The notes under the pieces were generated by a model. That model had not been told where the DNA came from. It ran no database searches and was given only the letters and a program-made list of their open reading frames with translations. The translations under genes and the position numbers were made by a program. 64,000 nucleotides of DNA from contig NZ_CP098323.1 in assembly GCF_023657595.1 (NCBI RefSeq), positions 1,884,001 to 1,948,000 on the forward strand. The letters are read 5' to 3'. Source of the stretch: Cytobacillus firmus (lineage in GTDB: Bacteria; Bacillota; Bacilli; Bacillales; Cytobacillaceae). Below, in pieces: positions 28,291-36,869 of the stretch (positions are counted from its first letter, which is position 1; each line of letters opens with the position of its first letter).

Positions 28291-28662
28291 TTTATATACA
28301 GAGTACAGAAATATCACTTTTTTGTCCATTCTTCAATCCCATAAAATTACATTACTTAAACATTAAATTAATTGTTTTTGAAAATAATCCTTTTTACTTT
28401 TTTAAATGCTAAGTAGTTTAATGAGACGTTTGTATATGGTTAATAAGATTTTCTTGATGTTTCATTTTAGGTATGTTTTTTGGCACCGCAACACTAAAAG
28501 TTATGGTCACATTTTTGGTCACATCTTGGTCACGGAATAGGTGTTTTTAAGTATTTCCAGATGAAATTAAAAGACATATATTCAATGATAAAGTGCATTA
28601 AATCAAGACTTTAAGAGATTATATAAGACCAAATTGAACCAAAAAAGATAACTTCCCTCTAA
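28291..28662. other. Gene-free right end of the selC island
   Basis: AT-rich, no supported gene. The heptamer TGGTCAC occurs three times at 28504, 28516 and 28527, spaced 12 and 11 bases, so on roughly one face of the helix. This could be integrase arm-type binding sites or the end of a lost integrase gene. Confidence 0.45.
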
Positions 28663-28727
28663 CTTCAAAACCGCTTGTGACCTGCGTGCCAGGTTAGCTG
28701 GGTTCGATTCCCAGGCGGTCCCGCCAA
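28663..28727 (+). repeat. attR-like direct repeat, orphan selC 3' fragment
   Basis: Identical to 19575-19639. No 5' tRNA half precedes it, so it cannot form a tRNA. A terminator-like hairpin CCGCATAG/CTGTGCGG with T7 follows at about 28743-28773. Confidence 0.95.
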
Positions 28728-28904
28728 CTATACATATGATTTCCGCATAGTGGGATGCTGTGCGGTTTTTTTGTGCCATTCATATATTCCTTTTAGGTAA
28801 TCAAAGATAATTGATTCTGTATTCTATGTATTGTGAGGCTATAGTAATGATAGACTGAAGATAGTTAAGCAGCAAAGAGCATTAAATTAGGAGGAAATTA
28901 ATTT

Positions 28905-29399
28905 ATGGATAATAATGATATATTAATTCGATTGAGATATGCGTTAGAAATCAAAAATAGTGAAATGGCAGAGATTTTTAAACTTGGAGGAGAGGAAGTG
29001 TCCGTGCCAGAGGTTGTAAGGATCCTCAAAAAGTCTGATGATGAAGAAGAAAATGACAGCCAAATAAAATTAACAAATAGTATGTTAAATTCTTTTTTAA
29101 ATGGATTTATTATCTATAAAAGAGGTAAACAGGAGCCAAAACCAGGTCAAACAAATACGCCAGAACCGACCATTGAAAATTATTCAAACATAAACAATAT
29201 CCTTTTAAAGAAAATCAAAATCGCCTTGTCCTTAACGACAGAGGACATGATAGATGTATTCAAAAAAGCTGGATTAAACGTATCAAAAGGAGAGCTCGGA
29301 GCTTTTTTAAGAAAAGAAGGACATAAAAATTATAAAGTTTGCTTAGACAATTTTGCCAGAAACTTCTTAAAAGGACTAACGATCAAGTATAGGGGATAA
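28905..29399 (+). CDS. yehS: YehS-like protein, two DUF1456 domains
   Basis: 164 residues made of two related halves: NDILIRLRYALEIKNSEMAEIFKLGG and NNILLKKIKIALSLTTEDMIDVFKKAG, each followed by a helical SFLNGFI or NFLKGLT block. This duplication defines DUF1456 (YehS). Function unknown. AGGAGG stands 11 bases before ATG. It is the first chromosomal gene right of the island. Confidence 0.9.
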   Translation: MDNNDILIRLRYALEIKNSEMAEIFKLGGEEVSVPEVVRILKKSDDEEENDSQIKLTNSMLNSFLNGFIIYKRGKQEPKPGQTNTPEPTIENYSNINNILLKKIKIALSLTTEDMIDVFKKAGLNVSKGELGAFLRKEGHKNYKVCLDNFARNFLKGLTIKYRG

Positions 29400-29517
29400 G
29401 GTAAGGCAAGGCTGTGAGTGATAATAAATAGATAACTAAATAAGTGTCTATTAACAAAACCGAGCTTCAGAAATAATTGAGGCTTGTTTAAAATATAGAA
29501 CCCCGTCTGAGAATATT

Positions 29518-29576
29518 GGTGCCTGACCCCGGCTGCGTTATACGTGTATGCTTAAGGGGGACTGGCACCTTTTTTA
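29518..29576. repeat. Interspersed palindromic repeat, copy 1
   Basis: GGTGCCTGACCCC ... GGGGGACTGGCACC followed by T6. Related copies lie at about 57332-57396 and 62301-62359. Confidence 0.6.
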
Positions 29577-29691
29577 ATGTTATCAATTGTTTTATTGAGA
29601 TAAAAAACCTTGGAAAACTTCCAAAATATAATACAAATAATTAGTTATTATCGTAAGTGATAAGACATATATATTAGACAGGTTATTGTCA

Positions 29692-29777
29692 AAGGGTAGA
29701 GACGCGGAGATTCCCTGTGATCAATAAATTGCATGACACTTCTTTGTGATGCAGATTATTGTTCATGGGTTTTTTTA
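29692..29777 (+). promoter_or_regulatory. GlpP-type antitermination leader of the ugp-like operon
   Basis: GGGTAGAGACGCGGAGA is followed by a long terminator stem (CCCTGTGATCAATAA ... TTATTGTTCATGGG) and T7. The same GGRTAGAGAYGNNGAGA box plus terminator recurs at 33652-33738 and on the minus strand at 36572-36650. glpP itself lies at 36870-37439. Confidence 0.8.
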
Positions 29778-29807
29778 TGAATAAATAGATTTTAAGGGGG
29801 AAATGGC

Positions 29808-31079
29808 ATGAAGGGTAAGTTATTGTCATTCGTTTTAGTTTTACTGGTTGTCCTTGCAGGGTGCAGCAGTGGCGCTGGAGTGGAAGAAAAGACTGAGATT
29901 GATTTCTGGTTCCCGGTTGCGGTTGGGGGGGATGTGGCGAACATTGTTGATGGTATTGTAGATGACTTTGAGAAAGAGAATCCCAACATAAAAGTTAATG
30001 CAAAGTATGGAGGCAGTTATGCAGAAACGATGACACAGGTGATGGCGTCAACCCAGGGAGGAAATCCTCCTGAACTAGCTGTTTTATTCTCAATTGATTT
30101 ATTTACATTACTTGAGAACGACCTGATCGAGGAAGTGACCCCTTTGTTCGAGGAAGATTTTTTAAATGATTTCTATGTTGGATTTATGGCGAATTCATCT
30201 ATTGGTGATAAGGTATATAGCTTGCCATTCCAGCGCAGCACGATCGTTCTATACTACAACAAGGACGCCTTCAAAGAGGCTGGACTGGATCCGGAAGCTC
30301 CACCTGAAAATTGGGATCAGCTGGTGGAATACGGGAAGAAGTTGACGAAAAATGGCGGCAAGGACCAGTGGGGTCTAGAAATCCCGAGTACTGGGTACCA
30401 ATACTGGATGTTCCAGGCTTTAGCACTTCAGACGGAAGACAATATTATGTCTGAGGATGGAAAAGAAGTGTATTTCGATGCACCATACGCAAAAGAAGCG
30501 ATGGACTTCTGGCTGTCTCTTGGAAAGGAACACAAGATCATGCCGGAGGGTGTTATTGAATGGGCGACAGTTCCTTCTGACTTCCTAAGCGGAAAAACAG
30601 CGATGATGTACCATACGACAGGGAATCTGACAAATGTAAAGAACAATGCAGACTTTGATTTTGGTGTATCGTTCCTGCCGTCGAATAATCAGTATGGTTC
30701 CCCGACTGGTGGAGGAAACATCTATTTGTTCAAAGATCTTCCCGAAGCAAACAAGAAAGCTGCAATTAAGTTTATGAAGTTCCTTACAGAGCCTGAGCGT
30801 GTAGCTCAATGGTCGATAGATACTGGATATGTAGCCACTAGAGAATCTGCTTATGAAACAGACCTGCTGAAGAAGTATGTAGAGGAATTCCCGGCAGCAC
30901 TTGTTGCCCGCGAGCAATTGGAGTATGCGGATAGTGAACTGGCAACCTATCAAAATGGTGAGGTGCAGAAAATCTTCAATGATCATATTCAATCGATTTT
31001 GACAGGCCAGAGTCCGGTTGACGAAGGATTGAAAAAAGCGCAGGAGAAAGCAGTAGAAGTGCTGAAGCCTTTTCAGTAA
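29808..31079 (+). CDS. Extracellular solute-binding lipoprotein, UgpB-like
   Basis: 423 residues. Signal peptide with lipobox LAGC (Cys19), then a family-1 solute-binding fold: WFPVAVGGDVANIVDGIVDDFEKENPNIKV, LPFQRSTIVLYYNKDAFKEAGLDP, GYQYWMFQALAL. UgpB-type proteins bind sn-glycerol-3-phosphate or glycerophosphodiesters. Substrate choice here rests on the GlpP-type leader in front and the downstream hydrolase and phosphatase. AAGGGGG precedes ATG. It heads a same-strand run of four genes. Confidence 0.88.
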   Translation: MKGKLLSFVLVLLVVLAGCSSGAGVEEKTEIDFWFPVAVGGDVANIVDGIVDDFEKENPNIKVNAKYGGSYAETMTQVMASTQGGNPPELAVLFSIDLFTLLENDLIEEVTPLFEEDFLNDFYVGFMANSSIGDKVYSLPFQRSTIVLYYNKDAFKEAGLDPEAPPENWDQLVEYGKKLTKNGGKDQWGLEIPSTGYQYWMFQALALQTEDNIMSEDGKEVYFDAPYAKEAMDFWLSLGKEHKIMPEGVIEWATVPSDFLSGKTAMMYHTTGNLTNVKNNADFDFGVSFLPSNNQYGSPTGGGNIYLFKDLPEANKKAAIKFMKFLTEPERVAQWSIDTGYVATRESAYETDLLKKYVEEFPAALVAREQLEYADSELATYQNGEVQKIFNDHIQSILTGQSPVDEGLKKAQEKAVEVLKPFQ

Positions 31080-31173
31080 GTAAGCTGCAGCAGTGGACTG
31101 AATGGAGTTGAGCTCAAGTGGAAATATACTGACTTGGGCTCTCTCTGTTCACAAGAAAGGTGGGTTAGATCTG

Positions 31174-32064
31174 ATGACAGCGAAGCGGAGAAAATTCAGT
31201 TCCGGAAAAAGGAGCAATCTGTTCGCCTACGGATTACTGTTTCCTTCTTTCATTTTTTTAACAATGTTTACGTTTTACCCAACACTCAAGTCGATCCAGT
31301 TAAGCTTCTACAGTGGTCCGATGACCCGGCTGCAGTTTTCAGGATTGGATCAGTATAAAGAAGTTTTAGCTGATGAGATATTCAGGAAGGTTATTCTGAA
31401 TAACATTCTATTCATGCTTGGGACTGTGCCAACGAGCTTGCTCCTGGCGATGTATCTTGCCATTTGGCTGAATAAAAGAATGGCCGGCAGCTCCTTGCTA
31501 AGGACATCATTTTTCTACCCGACGATCATTCCGCTCATTGCGGTAGCGAATATTTGGCTTTTCATTTACACCCCTCAGTATGGGCTGCTCGATAACTTCC
31601 TTCACTTGTTCGGTGCAGGGGACACCAACTGGCTGGGGAATCCCAATACAGTCATGATCGCGATGATTGTCATGATCATTTGGAAAGATGCCGGTTTTTA
31701 TATGATTTTTTATTTAGCTGGTTTGCAAAATTTACCGAGAGATGTTTATGAAGCGGCTGAGATTGAAGGAGCAAAACCATTCCAGATGTTCCGTCATATC
31801 ACGTTTCCGCTGCTGATGCCGACCACCCTGTTTGTCATGATCGTAGCAATTACGAATTCATTCAAAAACGTTGACCACTTGTACATTATGACCAAGGGTG
31901 GACCGGATAATGCCAGTAATCTCCTGCTCTATCATATCTATGAAGCGGCATTTACGAACTGGGATCTTGGAAAAGCGGCCGTCCTGACCGTGGTTTTGAT
32001 TGTTATCATGCTGGGAATCACCGCATTCAACTATCTGTATCTTGATCGGAAAATCCATTACTGA
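31174..32064 (+). CDS. ABC sugar-type permease, UgpA-like
   Basis: 296 residues, six membrane helices (first in about 15-40). The ABC-permease EAA loop is seen as YEAAEIEGAKPFQMFRHITFPLL. Start ATG 31174 follows GAAAGGTGGG; the upstream in-frame region lacks a ribosome binding site. Partner of the next permease. No ATPase gene is in the operon, so a shared MsmX-type ATPase is expected. Confidence 0.88.
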   Translation: MTAKRRKFSSGKRSNLFAYGLLFPSFIFLTMFTFYPTLKSIQLSFYSGPMTRLQFSGLDQYKEVLADEIFRKVILNNILFMLGTVPTSLLLAMYLAIWLNKRMAGSSLLRTSFFYPTIIPLIAVANIWLFIYTPQYGLLDNFLHLFGAGDTNWLGNPNTVMIAMIVMIIWKDAGFYMIFYLAGLQNLPRDVYEAAEIEGAKPFQMFRHITFPLLMPTTLFVMIVAITNSFKNVDHLYIMTKGGPDNASNLLLYHIYEAAFTNWDLGKAAVLTVVLIVIMLGITAFNYLYLDRKIHY

Positions 32065-32079
32065 GGAGGGAGAGAATCG

Positions 32080-32889
32080 ATGAAAAAATTGAACTATGGC
32101 ATCATTATTGTTCTTGGGATCATTTCGTTTATCCCGCTGCTTTGGGTATTCATCACTTCCTTCTCTCCGGGGAATCAAGTGATTAATGGAGGATTTCCGT
32201 TCTGGGTCTCAAATCCTACAGTTGAAAACTACGTGAAAGCGTGGGAGACGGCACCATTTGTCCAATATTACATCAATACATTCATCATCGTTTTTGGCGT
32301 GCTGATTGTCCAGTTATTCACGATCACGCTTGCCGCTTTTGCTTTTGCACGGGTGAACTTTAAAGGGAAAAATGTACTGTTTATCCTGTTCCTGCTCCAG
32401 CTGATGATTCAGCCTGAAATTCTGTTGTTCCCGAACTACCAGGTTATTAGCCAGCTTGGTCTCGTTAATACCAAGCTAGCTGTCATGATGCCGTATTGGG
32501 CCTCCGCTTTCGGAGTATTTCTGCTGCGTCAGACATTCAAGCAGGTTCCGTACGATCTTGATGAAGCATCGAGAATAGACGGCTGTAAATGGTACCAAAC
32601 GCTGTGGCATGTATACATTCCATCTGCAAAACCGACATATATTGCCTTCGCACTCGTCTCCGTCAGTCACCATTGGAGCAACTTCATGTGGCCGCTGATT
32701 ATCACAGATTCTGTCGAGTCTCGACCGTTGACCGTTGGCCTTGCCTTGTTTGCACAATCGTATGAAACGGGTGCACAGTGGGGAATGGTCGCTGCAGGTA
32801 CAGTAATGGTCATCATGCCGTTAGTGGTTGCTTTCTTCATTTTCCAAAAACAGTTTGTATCAAGCTTTATGCATTCAGGAATCAAATAG
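32080..32889 (+). CDS. ABC sugar-type permease, UgpE-like
   Basis: 269 residues, six membrane helices; EAA loop LDEASRIDGCKWYQTLWHVYIP. It starts 15 bases behind the first permease with TGAGGAGGG upstream. Together they form the membrane channel of the importer. Confidence 0.9.
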   Translation: MKKLNYGIIIVLGIISFIPLLWVFITSFSPGNQVINGGFPFWVSNPTVENYVKAWETAPFVQYYINTFIIVFGVLIVQLFTITLAAFAFARVNFKGKNVLFILFLLQLMIQPEILLFPNYQVISQLGLVNTKLAVMMPYWASAFGVFLLRQTFKQVPYDLDEASRIDGCKWYQTLWHVYIPSAKPTYIAFALVSVSHHWSNFMWPLIITDSVESRPLTVGLALFAQSYETGAQWGMVAAGTVMVIMPLVVAFFIFQKQFVSSFMHSGIK

Positions 32890-32900
32890 GTGGTGGTTTA

Positions 32901-33641
32901 ATGGATATTCGTTTTTTGGGAACGGGAAGTGCCTATCCCGGTTCCGAACGCGACAATACGTCAATTTGTTTTTCGAATGCCGGTTATCATGTCCTGGTCG
33001 ATGTCAGCGGGAATCCTTGCAGGAAGCTGAAGCAGATGAAGGTGGATTTAGGTGAGCTCGATGCAGTGTTGTTCACCCATTTTCATATCGACCATATTTA
33101 TGGGCTGCCGTCATTGCTATGGGGAATGTGGCTGGAAAATAGGAAAAAGCCTTTACGGCTTTTTTGTGATTACCGTAATGAGAAAAAGCTTTACGAATGG
33201 GTGGCAACAATGGAGGCTGACAAGTGGCCAATTGCATTTCCCATTGAGGTGGAAACATTTGATGGTGATCAGGAAGAGCAGCTGCTGTCAGGAGGCGGGA
33301 TGACGTTCACCTGTTTTAAGGCACTTCATTCTGTTCCTACTGTTGGGCTGGAGGTACGATGCGCTGGTCGAGTAGTCGTTTATTCAGGTGATACAGAAAT
33401 CAACACTCGAATTGGACAGTATGACCATATAGATCTGTTAATTCATGAAGCGACATTTGCCCGTAAAGTGGCAGGTAACCACTGCAGTCTTGTTGAGGTT
33501 GTAAATAAGTATGATATGGATAAGGTCGGTGAAGTCGTATTCGTCCACTTATCCGATAACGAACTGTATGAAGAAGAGGCTGCAAAGTTCTGCAATTCGA
33601 AGATTGTCATTGGTGAGGACCTAATGACAAAAAGACTATAA
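32901..33641 (+). CDS. Metallo-beta-lactamase-fold hydrolase in the ugp-like operon
   Basis: 246 residues, RNase Z-like MBL fold: FLGTGSAYPGSERDNTS, THFHIDHIYG (zinc motif HxHxDH), YSGDTEI, LIHEATF, VVFVHLSDNE. Start ATG 32901 with AGGTGG upstream, 11 bases after the permease. A phosphodiesterase splitting imported glycerophosphodiesters to glycerol-3-phosphate would suit the context. This is inference, since no GlpQ-type gene is present. Confidence 0.82.
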   Translation: MDIRFLGTGSAYPGSERDNTSICFSNAGYHVLVDVSGNPCRKLKQMKVDLGELDAVLFTHFHIDHIYGLPSLLWGMWLENRKKPLRLFCDYRNEKKLYEWVATMEADKWPIAFPIEVETFDGDQEEQLLSGGGMTFTCFKALHSVPTVGLEVRCAGRVVVYSGDTEINTRIGQYDHIDLLIHEATFARKVAGNHCSLVEVVNKYDMDKVGEVVFVHLSDNELYEEEAAKFCNSKIVIGEDLMTKRL

Positions 33642-33651
33642 GTGAATAGAA

Positions 33652-33738
33652 ACAAGGATAGAGATGATGAGATTCCTTGGGTATGTCGGTATCCAATTTT
33701 TAAATTGGAGGAATGGTCATGCTCAAGGATTTTTTCAT
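33652..33738 (+). promoter_or_regulatory. GlpP-type antitermination leader before the HAD gene
   Basis: GGATAGAGATGATGAGA, then a terminator whose outer stem is TCCTTGGGTATG/CATGCTCAAGGA with an inner CCAATTTTTAAATTGG hairpin and a T6 run. Confidence 0.75.
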
Positions 33739-33788
33739 GCAGTAAGACCCCACTGATTGAAGTTTACTTTATTTGATGGAGGAGACCA

Positions 33789-34565
33789 ATGAGAAACTTG
33801 AAAGGATATATTTTTGACTTGGATGGAACCGTATATCTTGGAAAGCAATTGATTGAAGGAACAGACACGGTGATCAACTCCCTTTTCAATGAGGGGAAGA
33901 AGGTGTTATTCCTTACAAACAAGACGATAGAATCGCGTCAGCGGTATGTGGAGAAGTTACGCGCCTTTAAGATCAATGCGAGCCTGGAGAACATTTTGAA
34001 TCCGACATTTACCTTGATTGAATATTTGCGGGAACACCATTCTAATGCCACGTTGTATGTGATTGGAGAGCAGCAAATCAAAGATGAACTGGCACTTGCC
34101 GGATTTCGGGAAGGGGTGACACCAGCAGAGATCGACGTCGTTGTGCTGTCATGGGATCGGGATTTTCACTACAATCATTTGAATTTTGCCTATCAGTCGG
34201 TAAAGCTTGGGGCAAAAATGATTGCAACCAATCCTGACAGAACCTGCCCTATGGAGGTCGGTGATGTTCCGGATTGTGCCGGAATGATTGGTGCTGTGGA
34301 AGCGGTTGCCGGGAAATCGATTGACGTACAGATTGGAAAGCCGTCCAATCTAACGATTGAAGCAGCTTTGAAAATTTTACAGCTTATGCCAGATGAATGT
34401 GTAATGATCGGCGATCGCCTCGAAACGGATATCCGAATGGGAATTGAAGCTGGAATGAAAACAGTACTTGTTCTTAGCGGTATTACGAACGAGGAGGACT
34501 TAAAGGGTTCTCCATGGAAGCCAGATCATGTCTTGCCTTCAGTGAGTGGATTATTATCGTTATAA
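33789..34565 (+). CDS. HAD-IIA family phosphatase (AraL/NagD type)
   Basis: 258 residues. Nucleophile motif FDLDGT (Asp10, Asp12), LTNKT, a type IIA cap containing PDRTCP, then GKPSN and GDRLETDI. NagD/AraL-type enzymes dephosphorylate small sugar phosphates including glycerol phosphate. With the preceding GlpP-type leader, a glycerol-phosphate phosphatase role is plausible. GGAGGAG lies 5 bases before ATG. Confidence 0.87.
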   Translation: MRNLKGYIFDLDGTVYLGKQLIEGTDTVINSLFNEGKKVLFLTNKTIESRQRYVEKLRAFKINASLENILNPTFTLIEYLREHHSNATLYVIGEQQIKDELALAGFREGVTPAEIDVVVLSWDRDFHYNHLNFAYQSVKLGAKMIATNPDRTCPMEVGDVPDCAGMIGAVEAVAGKSIDVQIGKPSNLTIEAALKILQLMPDECVMIGDRLETDIRMGIEAGMKTVLVLSGITNEEDLKGSPWKPDHVLPSVSGLLSL

Positions 34566-34575
34566 TGACATTTAT

Positions 34576-34610
34576 AAAGGAAGCGGCAAGAGGGTTCCGC
34601 TTCCTTTTTT
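34576..34610. terminator. Shared terminator of the HAD gene and the lamin-tail gene
   Basis: AAGGAAGCGG, loop, CCGCTTCCTTTTTT. Confidence 0.9.
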
Positions 34611-34613
34611 GTG

Positions 34614-36536
34614 TTATTCGATCCCTTTATCTTCCTTCATTAATTTCTTCATATCGATTTTGAGCATCCTGTCCATTGGATAGGTGGTCGTATAGCGATA
34701 TTTATCTGCTCCGGACTCAAACACAACGTAGAGTTCTTTTTGTACTTCCACAATTCCTTCTGGCATCGGAATGGCTTCGATACTTTGACGTGTTTTTGCA
34801 GTGTGTCCATCAAGGAACCAAAGGGGCACTTCTTTTCCTTCGACAGCTGCATAGGAATGAGGATCTTCTTTTAAAGGGTATTCATAACGATACAGCACAC
34901 TATCGTTTGCTCTCCCGTATGATGTACTTAGCGTGATGCCATTCCTTGCTGCTTTTTGTATAATGGCACCTTGGACTTTTCCAGTCGTTGAAAGTACGTA
35001 ATCCGGCACAGCATTGTGGTTGGGTGAGCCATTCCAATGTTCTTCAGAAAGCATGTCGTTGTTTCGTTCCAAATCGAAGCCGATCATCCATGCGTAGTGC
35101 ATTTCTCCATCCCTGTTTTCTATATGGTGGGATGGATCAGTCGGGTAAGAGGCTGCCTCATAGAATTCTCCAACCCAGATAATGCCTTCATCATAAACGG
35201 TGTAAGCAGCTTCGACCGGTAATGGAATTTGTCTAGTGAACTGGATTTCTTCGTTATTTTCAGCTTCTGCCAGATCACTTAAATTGAAGCTGAACAAGTA
35301 GTTCTCGGAAGCTACCCACCCATGATCGCGACTGACGGTAACGCCACCAGCATGGCCTGTATATGGGGTGCCATCTGAATTATAAAGGACAACGGATTTC
35401 ACTAATTTGCCTGTAGTGCGATCTGTAACGGTAATGGTACCAGGACGAATTGCATCATCAACGTAGCTTATGGTCAGCAGCCAGTCTTTTTTCTTATAAT
35501 AGGATAACCCTTGAGGGACGAGTCCTTCGGCTAATCCTGCAATCACCGGTCCGTCCGAGCTAATATCCCATAAGCCTTGGTAGGCAGGATCTTTTTGATG
35601 TTTCCATCGTTCCTGCTGGGTAATGACTTGGTGTTCCGGTGTTACTTGCACAGGCGATGATAATTCCGATACATTTCCTGAAGTATCCTCTGCACTTACT
35701 TGTAATGTGTACGTTTGTCTGCCAATTAACAGGTAAAGCGGAAATTCTGTCTGTGATGCATCTACGGAATATTCGAAATCCCCATCTTTGTAAATATGAT
35801 AACGGAATAGATCTGTTTCGTTTGAAGCGTCCCAGCTCAATACTGCATTTCCGCTCCCAGCGGCCGCTTCCAGGTTGGCCGGTGGATTTGGGGCTTCTTG
35901 ATCTGATACTGGACGAGCAGGAACCTGACCTTCTGCAAGCCATCCTGGAGTCGGATTTTGGTTGCTTTCTAATTTTCTCATTGTCCGTGTATTGTTCTCA
36001 GGAAAGGTATACGTGACCGTTTTCTTTAGAGACACGTCATCTTTTTCATACTTGGCTTTGATAACTTCGCGGCCATCGGGATTATATACAGTTAGTGTAT
36101 TGCCGCCATTGACCAGCCCACTGATATTACTTAGGGTGATTACATCTTCTTCTTTTAAATACTTGCTTTTATAGGCATAGAAATAGTTATAGTTGAAAGC
36201 ATCCAGTGAAATAGGAATGACTGCTGCGGTTCTTGTCCAGACCACCACTGTATCCCATGGCTTCAAAATGTAAGATTCTCCAATTTCTTCATTCCAATTG
36301 TGGGAGGTGAATCGATATCCTTTCAGATCAATGGGATTCGTGCTATTGTTATAAAGCTCAAAGTATTCAAATGCATCATAACCTTCGTAGTTATCGGTAT
36401 TTGGAATTAATTCCGTGATCAACAGACTGGGTACGCTTGCCTCTTCTGCCTTGGCATCCTGTGCTGGCATTAGTAGGACTCCTAACCCTAAAACAAGAAT
36501 AAACACAGCTCCCCATCTTATGAATTTAATTTTCAA
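34614..36536 (-). CDS. Secreted lamin-tail-domain protein with FN3 and propeller-like region
   Basis: 640 residues. Signal peptide (about 1-31, cleavage near AKAEE). A lamin-tail domain spans about 38-180 (LLITELIPNTDNYEGYDAFEYFELYN, IDLKGYRF). A fibronectin-III-like module spans about 218-300 (PANLEAAAGSGNAVLSWDAS). The C-terminal half has repeated beta strands and resembles a propeller (GLSYYKKKDWLLTISY; VSRDHGWVASENYLFSF). The start is TTG 36536 with AAGGGGG upstream. Its leader carries the GlpP-type box, so it probably belongs to the glycerol-phosphate regulon and acts outside the cell, perhaps on polyol-phosphate polymers. No enzymatic site recognised. Confidence 0.78.
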   Translation of the reverse strand: MKIKFIRWGAVFILVLGLGVLLMPAQDAKAEEASVPSLLITELIPNTDNYEGYDAFEYFELYNNSTNPIDLKGYRFTSHNWNEEIGESYILKPWDTVVVWTRTAAVIPISLDAFNYNYFYAYKSKYLKEEDVITLSNISGLVNGGNTLTVYNPDGREVIKAKYEKDDVSLKKTVTYTFPENNTRTMRKLESNQNPTPGWLAEGQVPARPVSDQEAPNPPANLEAAAGSGNAVLSWDASNETDLFRYHIYKDGDFEYSVDASQTEFPLYLLIGRQTYTLQVSAEDTSGNVSELSSPVQVTPEHQVITQQERWKHQKDPAYQGLWDISSDGPVIAGLAEGLVPQGLSYYKKKDWLLTISYVDDAIRPGTITVTDRTTGKLVKSVVLYNSDGTPYTGHAGGVTVSRDHGWVASENYLFSFNLSDLAEAENNEEIQFTRQIPLPVEAAYTVYDEGIIWVGEFYEAASYPTDPSHHIENRDGEMHYAWMIGFDLERNNDMLSEEHWNGSPNHNAVPDYVLSTTGKVQGAIIQKAARNGITLSTSYGRANDSVLYRYEYPLKEDPHSYAAVEGKEVPLWFLDGHTAKTRQSIEAIPMPEGIVEVQKELYVVFESGADKYRYTTTYPMDRMLKIDMKKLMKEDKGIE

Positions 36537-36571
36537 CTTTATTTCCCCCTTTTCAAAAGGCTTTTATGAAA

Positions 36572-36650
36572 AATGAAAAGAACCCATGACAACAGAATGT
36601 ACGATGTCGTACACACAGTTGCACAAGGGTTCTCCTCATCTCTACCCGCT
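36572..36650 (-). promoter_or_regulatory. GlpP-type antitermination leader of the lamin-tail gene
   Basis: On the minus strand: GGGTAGAGATGAGGAGA, then a terminator with ACCCTTGTG/GTTGTCATGGGT outer and TGTACGACATCGTACA inner stems and a T-rich end. Same architecture as the two plus-strand leaders. Confidence 0.78.
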
Positions 36651-36667
36651 ATTTTAATATTTAATTA

Positions 36668-36696
36668 ATCATACAATGAGGGATTTGGAGTGACAA
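36668..36696 (-). promoter_or_regulatory. Promoter of the lamin-tail gene
   Basis: Minus strand: TTGTCA (36696-36691), a 17-base spacer, TATGAT (36673-36668), just upstream of the antitermination leader. Confidence 0.7.
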
Positions 36697-36831
36697 TGCG
36701 TATTTAGTAGGATTTTTAATTATATCCTGAATTATTAGAATAATTATTAATGTGAAGCAGCATTTGTACTATAATCGAGGCAACGAAAATATACTCCGTC
36801 TGCAGAAAGGTCAGAAGATATGCGTGAAAAG

Positions 36832-36864
36832 AGTTTAAGCTCAACCCATAGGAGTTGAGCTCTA
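36832..36864 (-). terminator. Terminator behind glpP
   Basis: GAGCTCAACTC pairs with GGGTTGAGCTT on the minus strand, followed by a weak T-rich tail. Confidence 0.6.
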
Positions 36865-36869
36865 TTTGG

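Larger units (their letters stand above)
19575..28727. mobile_element. ~9.1 kb genomic island integrated in selC
   Basis: Bounded by a perfect 65-bp direct repeat of the selC 3' part. The left copy belongs to the complete tRNA; the right copy is an orphan fragment. Contents: phage-type small genes, a DSR2-type defence gene, an IS110-family insertion, a DUF3885-like gene, a YolD-like remnant with an LexA box and an unknown zinc-binding-type gene. No full-length integrase or excisionase is visible, so the island is probably immobile or needs a helper. Beyond the right repeat the chromosome continues with yehS. Confidence 0.9.
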
